Assembly: GCA_021307325.1 (NCBI GenBank)
Contig: CP089931.1
Location: 582,979-646,978, forward strand
Origin: Peptoniphilus sp. GNH
GTDB taxonomy: Bacteria > Bacillota > Clostridia > Tissierellales > Peptoniphilaceae
Direction of reading: 5' to 3'
DNA length: 64,000 bases
Every line of letters starts with the position of its first letter. The stretch's first letter is position 1. Positions 51,826 to 60,740 of the stretch are shown here, in pieces. The notes under the pieces were generated by a model. That model did not search any database, was not told the origin of the DNA, and was given only the letters and a program-made list of their open reading frames with translations. The translations under genes were made by a program, and so were the position numbers.

Positions 51826-52782
51826 TTACTTCACCATCAAATATGCCAAAATTCCAAATACAATAGCTGCCATACAAAAATATCTGACTACTTTTTTTTC
51901 ATTCCAACCCTTGCCCTCAAAGTGGTGATGCAAGGGGCTCATTATAAAAACTCTCTTGCCAGTTTTTTGGAATACTAAAACCTGAATTATTACAGAGAGG
52001 GTTTCTAAAAAATATACAGCTCCCAAGATAGGAAGTAATAAGGGCAGTTTTAAAATCATACATATACAAGATACAGCACCGCCCAGGGCCAAAGACCCCG
52101 TATCTCCCATGAATACTCTCGCTGGATAGGCATTAAATACCAAAAATCCCAAGAGTCCTCCGGCAAATACTATCGAAAAGTTTTTTGTGCTCTCGTCTCC
52201 CAACTTTTGAGCCAAAAGGCAAGAAAAAATCATTACAACAATGGTTACAGAAGATGAAAGTCCATCCAAGCCATCTGTCAAATTGGTTGAATTTACTGTC
52301 CCCACCACTACAAAAAGCATAAAAGGTATATAGAATAAGGACATATCCCAATATTTATTTATGATCGGAATATATATGCTAGTAGGATCTTCGAACAAAT
52401 AATTGTGAACTCCTATCACTAATAAACTAGCAATAATTTGAAGAATCAACTTCTGCTTGGACGTAAGTCCTAAGTTTCTTTTTTTTATTACTTTTATATA
52501 ATCATCAATAAAACCTATTAGGGCAAATATCATAGTCGAAAAAAGAAGCAAAAGCCCTGTTTTGTCTAAAAGTCTAAAGACTAGCAAACTCAATGTGCTG
52601 GAAAAAAGGAAGATAAGTCCGCCTATTGTGGGAGTCCCTCCCTTTTTTAAGTGGGACTTGGGGCCCTCTTCTCTTATCGATTGCCCAGCGTGCAAAGTTT
52701 TTAACCATTTTATTATCATCGGTCCTATTAATAGGGCCACACCAAAGGCAAAAAGCCCCGGCAAAATATCATTAAAATTCAT
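51826..52782 (-). CDS. mraY: Phospho-N-acetylmuramoyl-pentapeptide transferase
   Basis: A 318-residue membrane enzyme with about ten segments that makes lipid I. HLKKGGTPTIGGLIFLFSST near 44-63, the catalytic FALIGFIDDYIKVIKKRNLG near 85-105, NLTDGLDGLSSSVT near 165-180, and VFIMSPLHHHFEGKGWNEKK near 275-295 with its His cluster are all intact. It lies between the PBP gene (9 bp) and murD. Confidence 0.96.
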   Translation of the reverse strand: MNFNDILPGLFAFGVALLIGPMIIKWLKTLHAGQSIREEGPKSHLKKGGTPTIGGLIFLFSSTLSLLVFRLLDKTGLLLLFSTMIFALIGFIDDYIKVIKKRNLGLTSKQKLILQIIASLLVIGVHNYLFEDPTSIYIPIINKYWDMSLFYIPFMLFVVVGTVNSTNLTDGLDGLSSSVTIVVMIFSCLLAQKLGDESTKNFSIVFAGGLLGFLVFNAYPARVFMGDTGSLALGGAVSCICMILKLPLLLPILGAVYFLETLSVIIQVLVFQKTGKRVFIMSPLHHHFEGKGWNEKKVVRYFCMAAIVFGILAYLMVK

Positions 52783-52791
52783 CTTTCTCCT

Positions 52792-55140
52792 CTAGTCTGT
52801 TATGTCATCTTTTCCGGCATCTTTAACAAGACCCTTTGAGCCTGATTTTTTTATCAGCTCATCCGCCTTATCCTCAGAATCAAATTCCAAATCCACCATA
52901 GTGTCTTTATTTAATACACTGCCCGCTTTTGGAGTTTGTGATTTTACAATGCCTTCACCTATTGCATTATACTCTACTTTTAAGTCTTTTAAAATACTTA
53001 TAGCCTCTTCCTTGGTCTTATCTATTAAATTTGGCATTACTCTATCGCTACCCATGTTGTTTTCCACTTCAAGATCTATTATCGTGCCTTGTTTTACATA
53101 GGCTCCAGCCTCAACAGATTGGCCTTTGACAACAGATGTTCCAGATGAATTTTCAGTTGTCACATTAAATTTCAAGCCCCTTGTCACAAGTGCTTTGCCA
53201 GCATCTTGAATCAACAAGTTTGAAACATCTGGCACTTGAACGAGGTTGGCATCTTTTTGTTGATTTATGCCTTCTGTCCTTTGGACCTTCAAATAAGAAA
53301 GAGTTTTTCCAATCACATATGAACCATATGGCGCAGCAACAGTACCACCATGGGTTAGGCCTTGCGGATCTTTTACGACTACAAGTACAGTTATCTTGGG
53401 ATCATTTATAGGAGCAACACCCACAAAAGAAGCCACATACTTGCCTTGAGCATATCCATTGCCATTTTCTGATATCATATTTGCAGTACCAGTTTTTCCT
53501 CCGACTCTATATCCATCAACCTTGGCCCTCTTACCAGTACCATTTAGGACAACTCTTTCCATAAGTCCGAGCATGGTCTTGGAGGTTGACTTTGAAATCA
53601 CTTGCCTTACCTTTTGTGTTTTAAAAGTCTCTATGACGTTGCCATCAGCATCCATTAAAGTCTTTCCGATTCTCGGCACATTCAATTCTCCTCCGTTGGC
53701 AATTGCAGAAACTGCATTTATAAGTTGAAGCGGTGTACAAGCTATACCATGTCCATAGGATAAGGTGGCAAGCTCTGCAGGTCCTATTGCCTCAACACTT
53801 GCTGGAATCTTTCCTTTTTCCTCGGCAGGAAGCTCTATTCCAGTTCTCTCTCCAAACCCAAAGGCCCTTATGAAATGGAGCATATTTTGTCTGCCAAGCT
53901 CTCTTCCCAATTGCACAAAGGAAATGTTACAAGATTGTTCCAAGGCTTGTGCCATGGTCTTGGCTCCCCTTATTGTGCAAGTACAACCTATTCTCTTTAC
54001 ACCAGGTATATCTGTTATGGCCCCAGTACAATAGTAAGTCTTATCTGGCCAAGAAGTGCCCGCTTCTATGGCAGATGCAGCCGTCACAAGTTTAAAAGTA
54101 GAACCGGGTTCATATATGTCATTTACGGCAAAATTTCTCCAGTTTTTAAACCACATTTCCACCTTTTGTTGATCTGTAAGCTCAGGCCAAATTTCTCTTT
54201 GCTCAGGTGTTTGTGGCTCTCTTGGTTTGTTCAAATCATAGTCATCTATATTAGCCATAGCCAAAATCTCTGAGTTTTGAGTATCTTGGACTATTATGGA
54301 TACTTTTTCTGCAGAAAATCTTGCCTTGGCTTCTCTTGCCGCTTCTTCAGCTATTTGTTGGATATTTATATCCATGGTAAGGCCTAAAAAAAGTCCCTCT
54401 TTAGGTGCAAAGGTCTCTTGATCTGTAAGCGGAATACGACCGCCTCCCCCTTGTCTGTACTTGAAAATTTTCCCAGAAATGCCGCTTAGTATGCTATCAA
54501 AGCCAGATTCAACTCCGTATTGGCCTATGTTTTCATCATTTACAAAGCCAATGACATGAGAACCCAAGTTCTTGTAAGGATAAGATCTTTTCATCTTATC
54601 TTCTAAAGAAAGCCTTCTTATACCAGCATCTCTAAGCTCTAAGGTCTTGGAGCGTTCGACATCAGAGAGGATTTTTACTGGTTTTTCACCCTTCATCTTC
54701 TCTAATAGTTCTTCTTTATTTACCGAACATATAGCAGCAATTTTTTCTGCATCGGCTTCCAAGTCAGACTTGTATCTAGCTTCGTATTCCGATAAACTCT
54801 CCTTGTCATTTTTAGGATTGGCATCCGGATCCATATTGTAATAAGCGTCAGCACATGCCACATTAAGGGCCAGCTCTTTTAAATTCCTGTCGTAAATTAT
54901 TCCTCTTTCAGAGTTTAAGACCTCAGTTCCTGTAATTTGTCTAAGGGCAAGTCTTGTGTACTTGTCCGAAACAAGGACTTGCAAATAAAATAATTTTGAA
55001 AAAATCACAACAATTAAAAAAGTCAGAATAACCAGGATAAAAATTATTTTTCTATTTGCATTTGCTGAAAAACTTTTTTTATTGCTTCCCTTGTCTGACT
55101 TTTTCTTTTTATTTCTAAATCTATTAAATAGTTTCAACAT
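52792..55140 (-). CDS. pbp2: Division transpeptidase (class B PBP) with two PASTA domains
   Basis: 782 residues. After a basic front there is a membrane anchor (IIFILVILTFLIVVIFSKLF), a dimerisation domain (LNSERGIIYDRNLKELALNV), and the transpeptidase with EPGSTFKLVTA (SxxK serine, about 350), SCNISF (SxN) and VGGKTGTANM (KTGT). Two C-terminal PASTA domains follow (VPDVSNLLIQDAGKALVTRG and MPNLIDKTKEEAISILKDLK). It is the septal crosslinking enzyme (FtsI/SpoVD/PbpB role) paired with FtsW. The start is uncertain within three codons because AGGTGG almost touches the ATG. Confidence 0.94.
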   Translation of the reverse strand: MLKLFNRFRNKKKKSDKGSNKKSFSANANRKIIFILVILTFLIVVIFSKLFYLQVLVSDKYTRLALRQITGTEVLNSERGIIYDRNLKELALNVACADAYYNMDPDANPKNDKESLSEYEARYKSDLEADAEKIAAICSVNKEELLEKMKGEKPVKILSDVERSKTLELRDAGIRRLSLEDKMKRSYPYKNLGSHVIGFVNDENIGQYGVESGFDSILSGISGKIFKYRQGGGGRIPLTDQETFAPKEGLFLGLTMDINIQQIAEEAAREAKARFSAEKVSIIVQDTQNSEILAMANIDDYDLNKPREPQTPEQREIWPELTDQQKVEMWFKNWRNFAVNDIYEPGSTFKLVTAASAIEAGTSWPDKTYYCTGAITDIPGVKRIGCTCTIRGAKTMAQALEQSCNISFVQLGRELGRQNMLHFIRAFGFGERTGIELPAEEKGKIPASVEAIGPAELATLSYGHGIACTPLQLINAVSAIANGGELNVPRIGKTLMDADGNVIETFKTQKVRQVISKSTSKTMLGLMERVVLNGTGKRAKVDGYRVGGKTGTANMISENGNGYAQGKYVASFVGVAPINDPKITVLVVVKDPQGLTHGGTVAAPYGSYVIGKTLSYLKVQRTEGINQQKDANLVQVPDVSNLLIQDAGKALVTRGLKFNVTTENSSGTSVVKGQSVEAGAYVKQGTIIDLEVENNMGSDRVMPNLIDKTKEEAISILKDLKVEYNAIGEGIVKSQTPKAGSVLNKDTMVDLEFDSEDKADELIKKSGSKGLVKDAGKDDITD

Positions 55141-55146
55141 ATCCAC

Positions 55147-55533
55147 CTAATCTTTAGTATATGATTTTAAAACTGAAATTACAGGACTTAGAAAAACGTT
55201 CTGATTGACATCTTTTGATTCTTTTGCATTATCAAGCTCTATGTAGATTATTTGATCATCGCTAGGATAGACCATGCCAAGCTTATACATGGCTTCCTCA
55301 GCAATCTCGCTTGAGCTTTTTATGCCGACAACTTCCCCCTCGAGGGATAATTTGTTCTTTTTCAATTCTGAAATTTCAGCTTCTTGACTCGCAATCTTTC
55401 TATCTAAATTCGTAAGATGAGCATACATTATAGTCGATAGTATTGCAACAATTAATATTAGCACTGATATCGGTAAAATTAATCTGTTTTTTATTTTATT
55501 TTCTTTTTTAATTTTGTATTCGTTGTTTTGCAT
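55147..55533 (-). CDS. ftsL: FtsL-like cell division protein
   Basis: A 128-residue single-pass protein: basic front (YKIKKENKIKNRL), membrane segment (LPISVLILIVAILSTIMYA), then a leucine-zipper-like coiled coil (LDRKIASQEAEISELKKNKL) and the EEAMYKLGMVYP motif typical of FtsL. Its position between rsmH and the PBP gene is diagnostic. It is 7 bp after rsmH and 6 bp before the PBP. Confidence 0.85.
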   Translation of the reverse strand: MQNNEYKIKKENKIKNRLILPISVLILIVAILSTIMYAHLTNLDRKIASQEAEISELKKNKLSLEGEVVGIKSSSEIAEEAMYKLGMVYPSDDQIIYIELDNAKESKDVNQNVFLSPVISVLKSYTKD

Positions 55534-55540
55534 GATTCAC

Positions 55541-56476
55541 CTACAATTTTTCAGCCACTCTCAACTTGGCACTTCTCGATCTATTGTTGTATAAAATCTC
55601 TTCATCACTAGGCAAGATTGGGTTTTTGCTTATTATTTCTATTTCTCTTTTCTTGTCGCAAATGCAAACAGGTATCTCTGGCGGGCAAACACAATCCAAA
55701 TAGTAGTATTTGAAGATATCTTTAACCAAATGGTCTTCCAGAGAATGAAAGCTTATGACACAAATCCTACCACCTGGATTTAATCTATCTATCATCTTGC
55801 CCAAGGATTTTTTTAAAACATCAAGTTCGTGGTTGGTTTCTATTCTAAGAGCTTGAAAAGTTTTCTTGGCAGGATGTGAACCCTCTCTTCTGACCTTCTT
55901 TGGAATGGCAGCCTTTATTATCTCTACCAATTCAAAAGTCGTATCTATTGGTTTTTCTTCCCTTTTTTTAACTATAAAATTAGCTATTCGCCTTGCCCAT
56001 CTCTCTTCTCCATAGACCAGCAAAATTCTCGCTATCTCACCCTCAGAATACTTATTTACAATATCCCAAGCCGAAAACTCCTGCTTTCTGTCCATTCTCA
56101 TATCCAATCTGGAATCTAGCCTATAAGAAAATCCTCTCTCCTTCATGTCGAATTGATAAGAAGATACTCCCAAGTCTAGCAAAATCCCATCAAGCTTATC
56201 TATTCCCAGTCCATCTAGAACCGCTTCAAAGTTTTCATAGTTGGTGTTAAATAGTTTAAAATTACTTCCTATTTTTTCTAACCTCTCCCGAGAAACTTCT
56301 ATCGCCTTTTCGTCTTGATCAAGCCCTATTAAAAGCCCATCTCCACAAAGCCTTCTTAGAATTTCACTCGAATGACCCGCTCCTCCCAGAGTGCCATCCA
56401 GATAGATTTTTGAAGGTCTTATATTTAAATTTTCAATTACTTCATCAAATAGCACTGGCTTGTGAACAAAATCCAT
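55541..56476 (-). CDS. rsmH: 16S rRNA (cytosine(1402)-N(4))-methyltransferase
   Basis: 311 residues from the ATG at 56476 (AGGTGGATT upstream). The open frame extends 39 codons farther but that part overlaps mraZ and lacks the family sequence. MDFVHKPVLFDEVIENLNIR at the front, KIYLDGTLGGAGHSSEIL as the SAM site, LDGILLDLGVSSYQFDMKER near 95-115, and ICVISFHSLEDHLVKDIFK near 240-258 are the usual landmarks. It modifies the ribosomal P site. Second gene of the dcw cluster. Confidence 0.96.
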   Translation of the reverse strand: MDFVHKPVLFDEVIENLNIRPSKIYLDGTLGGAGHSSEILRRLCGDGLLIGLDQDEKAIEVSRERLEKIGSNFKLFNTNYENFEAVLDGLGIDKLDGILLDLGVSSYQFDMKERGFSYRLDSRLDMRMDRKQEFSAWDIVNKYSEGEIARILLVYGEERWARRIANFIVKKREEKPIDTTFELVEIIKAAIPKKVRREGSHPAKKTFQALRIETNHELDVLKKSLGKMIDRLNPGGRICVISFHSLEDHLVKDIFKYYYLDCVCPPEIPVCICDKKREIEIISKNPILPSDEEILYNNRSRSAKLRVAEKL

Positions 56477-56483
56477 AATCCAC

Positions 56484-56915
56484 CTAAATTCCAAGTTCGG
56501 ATAATTGTTGAGCCAACTCTTCATAAGAAAGACCCTCTGTCGAGTTGTAAGCCTCCCACTCTTGCTTGCTCCAGATTTCAAATCTAGTGGCAACTCCGAT
56601 TATAACTGCGTCCCTTTCTATTAAGGCATGGTCTCTCAATTTCTGAGGTATCAAGACCCTGCCCTGCTTGTCAAGTGAGGCATCAGATGCTCCAGCAAAA
56701 AAAGTCCTCACGAAACTTCTAACCATGGGGTTGGTCATAGGAAGAGCCTTCAACTTTTCTTCTATTAATTTCCACTCTTCCATGGGGTAGACAAATAAAC
56801 ATTTATCCAGACCTTTAGTCATGACAAATGTTTCGGATAGATCATCTCTGAATTTTGCAGGTACTATAACTCTCCCCTTGTTGTCGAGAGAATGTTCATA
56901 TTCACCAATAAACAT
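56484..56915 (-). CDS. mraZ: Transcriptional regulator MraZ
   Basis: 143 residues from the ATG at 56915, the standard length. Two AbrB-like halves: GEYEHSLDNKGRVIVPAKFR at 4-23 and GASDASLDKQGRVLIPQKLR near 75-95. It binds repeats in front of the dcw operon, which are visible at 56923-56958, and represses its own cluster. Confidence 0.96.
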   Translation of the reverse strand: MFIGEYEHSLDNKGRVIVPAKFRDDLSETFVMTKGLDKCLFVYPMEEWKLIEEKLKALPMTNPMVRSFVRTFFAGASDASLDKQGRVLIPQKLRDHALIERDAVIIGVATRFEIWSKQEWEAYNSTEGLSYEELAQQLSELGI

Positions 56916-56922
56916 AATTCCA

Positions 56923-56958
56923 CCATTTTCTACCACTAATAACCACTTTCTTCCACTT
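56923..56958 (-). promoter_or_regulatory. MraZ-binding boxes upstream of mraZ
   Basis: On the minus strand the hexamers AAGTGG, AAGTGG, TAGTGG and AAATGG recur at exactly 10-bp steps (plus-strand boxes at 56953, 56943, 56933 and 56923) just before the mraZ start. This matches the (T)GTGG-type tandem repeats bound by MraZ rings in other bacteria. The last box overlaps the ribosome binding site. Confidence 0.75.
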
Positions 56959-57246
56959 CACCTATATTCTAACCTATTTTTATAAATACTTCTACCCTTA
57001 TTTTGAAATTTTCTCATAGTTTTTTTAGTAATTTCAGCCATTTGTCGATGTTTTTTTGTTTGACAAATCCCATTTTCATTTTTATCTATGTCACATTCAT
57101 TGACATTGGTGAAATTTATTGATTCCCCTAAAAAATACAATTTTTTATTGCATTTGAGCATAGCCTGTTTATCAAAAAACTTATTCGCCATTTATTTTTA
57201 ACGGTATAGTTCTGTATTTTATTAGCGTTTAAAGTAGTTTTAAAAA
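56959..57246. other. dcw leader/upstream gap, no supported gene
   Basis: An AT-rich stretch between mraZ and the divergent SLH protein gene. A 77-codon leftward frame (56958-57191) has no ribosome binding site and its 3' end runs into the MraZ boxes, so it is not called. No clear dcw promoter is seen. TAGAAT near 56965-56970 (minus strand) is a possible -10. Confidence 0.4.
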
Positions 57247-57275
57247 TTGATATTAATTATATGAAGTGATATCAT
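57247..57275 (+). promoter_or_regulatory. Candidate promoter of the SLH/BspA protein gene
   Basis: TTGATA (57247-57252), 17 bp, TATCAT (57270-57275), 55 bp before the ATG. A TTGACA at 57280-57285 lacks a matching -10. Confidence 0.4.
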
Positions 57276-57329
57276 CTATTTGACATAGTTTATGTTTATG
57301 AAAATAAATACAATTTTAGAGGAGCCGAA

Positions 57330-59726
57330 ATGAAAAAACTAAGAATTGGATTTTTTATGTTTATCGCACTGATTTTCTTTTTTGTATGTTCGTGCACGGA
57401 AAATGTATCAGCGGATGACAATCCGTATAATATTAAAAAATATATTGGATATGCAACCGAGGGAGAATATAAGAAAAATGCCTATGTATATTGGGATAAT
57501 AATAGAAATGCCATGGTCATAAAGGGGTCTGGCGAAATGGCTTCCCCAGGTTTTCCTATTCAAAAATTGATTGATGAGATAACTAAAAAAATTTATGCTC
57601 AATATGGAGATGAGGATATAGACTACGACTCCCCTCGTTATCATAAGCTTGAAGAAGAGGCCAACGCCTTTTTAAATAAGGTGAGAGCTCCGGGTGGATT
57701 GAAGCTTATAATAGAGGACGGTGTAGAGTTTCCAGAAGATTCGACCATGCTATTTTCTGGTGATAGTGGCACTATTTACAGTGAAATAATCTTTCCCAAA
57801 GACCTTTCTACTAGTCATGTCAAATCCATGATTCAAATGTTCTTTTTGCAGCCTTATGTAAATCCTGATGTATCTAAGTGGGATGTTTCAAATGTAGAAG
57901 ACTTTGAGCAGATGTTTGCATATACAGGTTCAGCAAATCCCGATGTGTCTAATTGGGACACTTCTAAGGCAAAAAGCATGAACGGAATGTTTATTATGGC
58001 AAAAGCAGCCAACCCTGATGTTTCAAAATGGAATACTTCAAGTCTTACCCTGCCCCAATATATGTTTTATGGTGCAGATTCAGCTAATCCAGATTTATCC
58101 CATTGGGATCTTAGAAAATCCGAATCAATAGCATATATGCTGTCAATGTCGTCTGTTAGGGAGCTTGATTGTAGAACTTGGCCACTTAATCTAGATAGGG
58201 GTAATATATCTAATTTATTTTCTTACACTCCAAAACTTCAATATGTCTACTTGCCAGCTAATCATAATTTTGGTCCAGATGAGTTTTTAAGTGCTGATCC
58301 TATAGAAAATGCTATGAGTGAAGACTTTAAGATGCAAAGAGATGGCGAGCCGTCTGGAGCCGTCATTGAAGGCAGCCACAATTCTTTTTTGTTTAAACCC
58401 ACAGGATTGCCTACGGTGTATTTCGTTCCTCAAAATATAGTTACAAAATCCACTTGGAAAGATTCCAATGACAAAAACGGTGTCAGACCAAAAGAATTGA
58501 AACTCACCCTCCTTGCAAATAAAGCGAAGATTTCTGGAAATATTGAAAAACCAAAAGAAAATCCCGTAAAGATAAATCTTGAGAATAATTGGACTGCTAA
58601 TTATACTGGGCTTGATATATTTTCTAATGGCTCTAAAATCGATTATAGTATACTTCTAGATCCCATAGACGATTATGTAACTGAATTTAAAAATTATGTT
58701 CCTGATCTGCCCGAGAAGGAAAGACTTAAGACAAGAGGTATAGAGATTATAAATACCTATATGGAAATAGCTGAAGAAAAACCCTTTGGCACTAAGCCGA
58801 AATGCCCTGAAAATTTTGTAAGAGTTGTCGTGGATACGACAGATAAGGCCTCATCTGATACTTATTTCAAGCGCGCCTTTTGGGTTACTCCAAATAAGGA
58901 AGTTAAAATACCTGTTTCAAATCCAACTGGAAAAATGGGCTGGGTCTTTACTTCCTGGAAAAGTGAAAATGACGGAACTGTTTGGAAGCCTGACCAAGCT
59001 ATTAAAAAGCAGTTCAAAGATAAAGAGACTCTCATCTTGGCTCAATACGATAAGGTCTGGTTGGGCATCAAAAAAGTCGATGTGAATAAAGTCGATGTGA
59101 ATATTCACAAGGCCTATATTTTTGGCTACCCCGATAAGACCCTAAGACCTAATAACAATCTTACAAGAGCCGAAGCTGCTGCTTTGGCAGTAAGACTTAC
59201 TGAGTTTAAGGCTGATAATACGGATAAACTTTTTGATGATGCTCTAGCTAATGCTTGGTACAATCCCTATATAAATTTGGCATATGAAAAGGATATGTTA
59301 CAGTCAGACAACAATCTCATAAGACCCAATGACTTCATAACAAGGGCAGAGTTTGCCAAACTGATTTCTCCTTTAGATAAGGAAAATTCTTCCCAATCAG
59401 ATTTTACAGATATAAAGGGTCATAGATATGAGAAAGAGATAAATCAAGCTTTTGCCAACAAAAGAATCTGCGGCTATCCAGATAAGACATTTAGACCCGA
59501 TAAATTTATAAGTAGAGCTGAAGCTTCAAAAATTTTAAATAGCTTATTTAAAAGATCTGCTGATCGTAATTTTATAGATGCCAACCCAGATAAATTAAAA
59601 TCTTATAAAGATTTAGATAAAAATAGTTGGGCCTACTACGATCTGCAAGATGCTGCAAACTCTCGCAAATACAAGAGAAGCTCCGACTCCTCTCTTGATG
59701 AAATATGGCTTGAAATCTTGCCGTAA
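57330..59726 (+). CDS. BspA/DUF285-repeat surface protein with C-terminal SLH domains
   Basis: 798 residues. The signal sequence (LRIGFFMFIALIFFFVCSC) ends in a possible lipobox Cys or an ordinary VSA cleavage site. DUF285-type (BspA) repeats, about residues 150-290, recur as NPDVSKWDVSNVEDFEQMF, NPDVSNWDTSKAKSMNGMF and NPDVSKWNTSSLTLPQYMF. A module near 490-575 (FVRVVVDTT ... FWVTPNKEVKIPVSNP) is shared with the giant protein at 30907-38088. Three SLH domains close the protein (AYIFGYPDKTLRPNNNLTRA, then LIRPNDFITRAEFAKL and CGYPDKTFRPDKFISRAEA), which would bind pyruvylated wall polymer. AGAGGAG precedes the ATG. Confidence 0.88.
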   Translation: MKKLRIGFFMFIALIFFFVCSCTENVSADDNPYNIKKYIGYATEGEYKKNAYVYWDNNRNAMVIKGSGEMASPGFPIQKLIDEITKKIYAQYGDEDIDYDSPRYHKLEEEANAFLNKVRAPGGLKLIIEDGVEFPEDSTMLFSGDSGTIYSEIIFPKDLSTSHVKSMIQMFFLQPYVNPDVSKWDVSNVEDFEQMFAYTGSANPDVSNWDTSKAKSMNGMFIMAKAANPDVSKWNTSSLTLPQYMFYGADSANPDLSHWDLRKSESIAYMLSMSSVRELDCRTWPLNLDRGNISNLFSYTPKLQYVYLPANHNFGPDEFLSADPIENAMSEDFKMQRDGEPSGAVIEGSHNSFLFKPTGLPTVYFVPQNIVTKSTWKDSNDKNGVRPKELKLTLLANKAKISGNIEKPKENPVKINLENNWTANYTGLDIFSNGSKIDYSILLDPIDDYVTEFKNYVPDLPEKERLKTRGIEIINTYMEIAEEKPFGTKPKCPENFVRVVVDTTDKASSDTYFKRAFWVTPNKEVKIPVSNPTGKMGWVFTSWKSENDGTVWKPDQAIKKQFKDKETLILAQYDKVWLGIKKVDVNKVDVNIHKAYIFGYPDKTLRPNNNLTRAEAAALAVRLTEFKADNTDKLFDDALANAWYNPYINLAYEKDMLQSDNNLIRPNDFITRAEFAKLISPLDKENSSQSDFTDIKGHRYEKEINQAFANKRICGYPDKTFRPDKFISRAEASKILNSLFKRSADRNFIDANPDKLKSYKDLDKNSWAYYDLQDAANSRKYKRSSDSSLDEIWLEILP

Positions 59727-59747
59727 TTCGAATTTTTATATGAAAAT

Positions 59748-59783
59748 ATCCCCCTTGCTCCTTTCTATGTAAGCTAAGGGGGA
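59748..59783 (+). terminator. Terminator after the SLH protein gene
   Basis: CCCCCTTGCT ... AGCTAAGGGGG followed by ATGTTTTT on the plus strand, with one bulged base. Confidence 0.7.
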
Positions 59784-59810
59784 TGTTTTTATATATTTTT
59801 CATAATATAG

Positions 59811-60740
59811 TTATTGAGATTCTTCTTTTCGTCTATTTATTTCGCTTAAAATTCTTTCATTCAAAGCAAGAGCCGAGTTGTAGCCATAGAGTTTTTGCTT
59901 GTAATTTTTGGTGGCCACCTCTATTATTAGGGCTGTATTTCTACCTGGTCTTATAGGGATTACATATTGGGCGACTTCTTTGTCGAGAATTTTCACATGT
60001 GAGATGTCCATTCCCACTCTTTCGTATTCTTTATTCTCATCCCAAAATTCCAAGTGGGTTATGAGGTGGATTCTCTTTTTGTCCACAACAGATCCTATTC
60101 CATACATTCTCTCCACATCTATTATCCCAACTCCTCTTATTTCCATGAAGTGCTTGGTCACTTCTGGAGATGAGCCAATCAAATCCCCTGCCACATTTCT
60201 TATTATAACTGAATCATCAGATATCAGCTTGTGGCCCTTTTCAATCAATTCCAAGGCTGTTTCAGACTTGCCAGCACCCGAATCTCCAGTTATTAAAACT
60301 CCCATTCCATATATGTCCATCAAGACTGCATGCACTCTTGTCTTGGGTGCCAGCATAATGTCCATATAATTTACCATGTCATTTATAAGTCTTGTGGTTC
60401 TTCTGTCAGTAGATAGGATGGTGATATCATATTCTTTTGCCATTTTTTGGACTTCATAAAATACTGGCGCATTTTTTGTAAATATGACTGCTGGTATGGA
60501 GCGGCTGAAAAATTTTTCTAGACTTTTTTCTCTTCCATCTGGTCCTATGTCCTTTAAGTATTGCCATTCTGCCGCACCTATTATTTGTAACCTATCCTCA
60601 GCAAATTGGTTGTAATAGCCACAAAGCTGAAGCCCTGGTCTATTCATTTCACTTGACTTGCATTCAATTTTTTCAAAGGATTTTGATTTGTAAATAATTT
60701 GTAGCCCCAAATCTTTTGTAAACTTATCTAATTTAACCAT
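59811..60740 (-). CDS. hprK: HPr kinase/phosphorylase
   Basis: A 309-residue bifunctional enzyme phosphorylating or dephosphorylating Ser46 of HPr in carbon catabolite control. The C-terminal catalytic domain has Walker A ITGDSGAGKSETALELIEKG near 150-170 and the family signature MEIRGVGIIDVERMYG near 205-220, plus the K3 loop VIPIRPGRN. No ptsH or pts genes lie in the window. It overlaps uvrC by 8 bp. Confidence 0.95.
   Translation of the reverse strand: MVKLDKFTKDLGLQIIYKSKSFEKIECKSSEMNRPGLQLCGYYNQFAEDRLQIIGAAEWQYLKDIGPDGREKSLEKFFSRSIPAVIFTKNAPVFYEVQKMAKEYDITILSTDRRTTRLINDMVNYMDIMLAPKTRVHAVLMDIYGMGVLITGDSGAGKSETALELIEKGHKLISDDSVIIRNVAGDLIGSSPEVTKHFMEIRGVGIIDVERMYGIGSVVDKKRIHLITHLEFWDENKEYERVGMDISHVKILDKEVAQYVIPIRPGRNTALIIEVATKNYKQKLYGYNSALALNERILSEINRRKEESQ

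Noticed and set aside
55541-56593. 39-residue N-terminal extension of RsmH
   Set aside because: It overlaps mraZ and its sequence is the out-of-frame translation of mraZ. MDFVHKPVL is the standard RsmH start.
56958-57191. 77-codon leftward frame before mraZ
   Set aside because: No ribosome binding site, no recognisable family, and its 3' end runs into the MraZ boxes.
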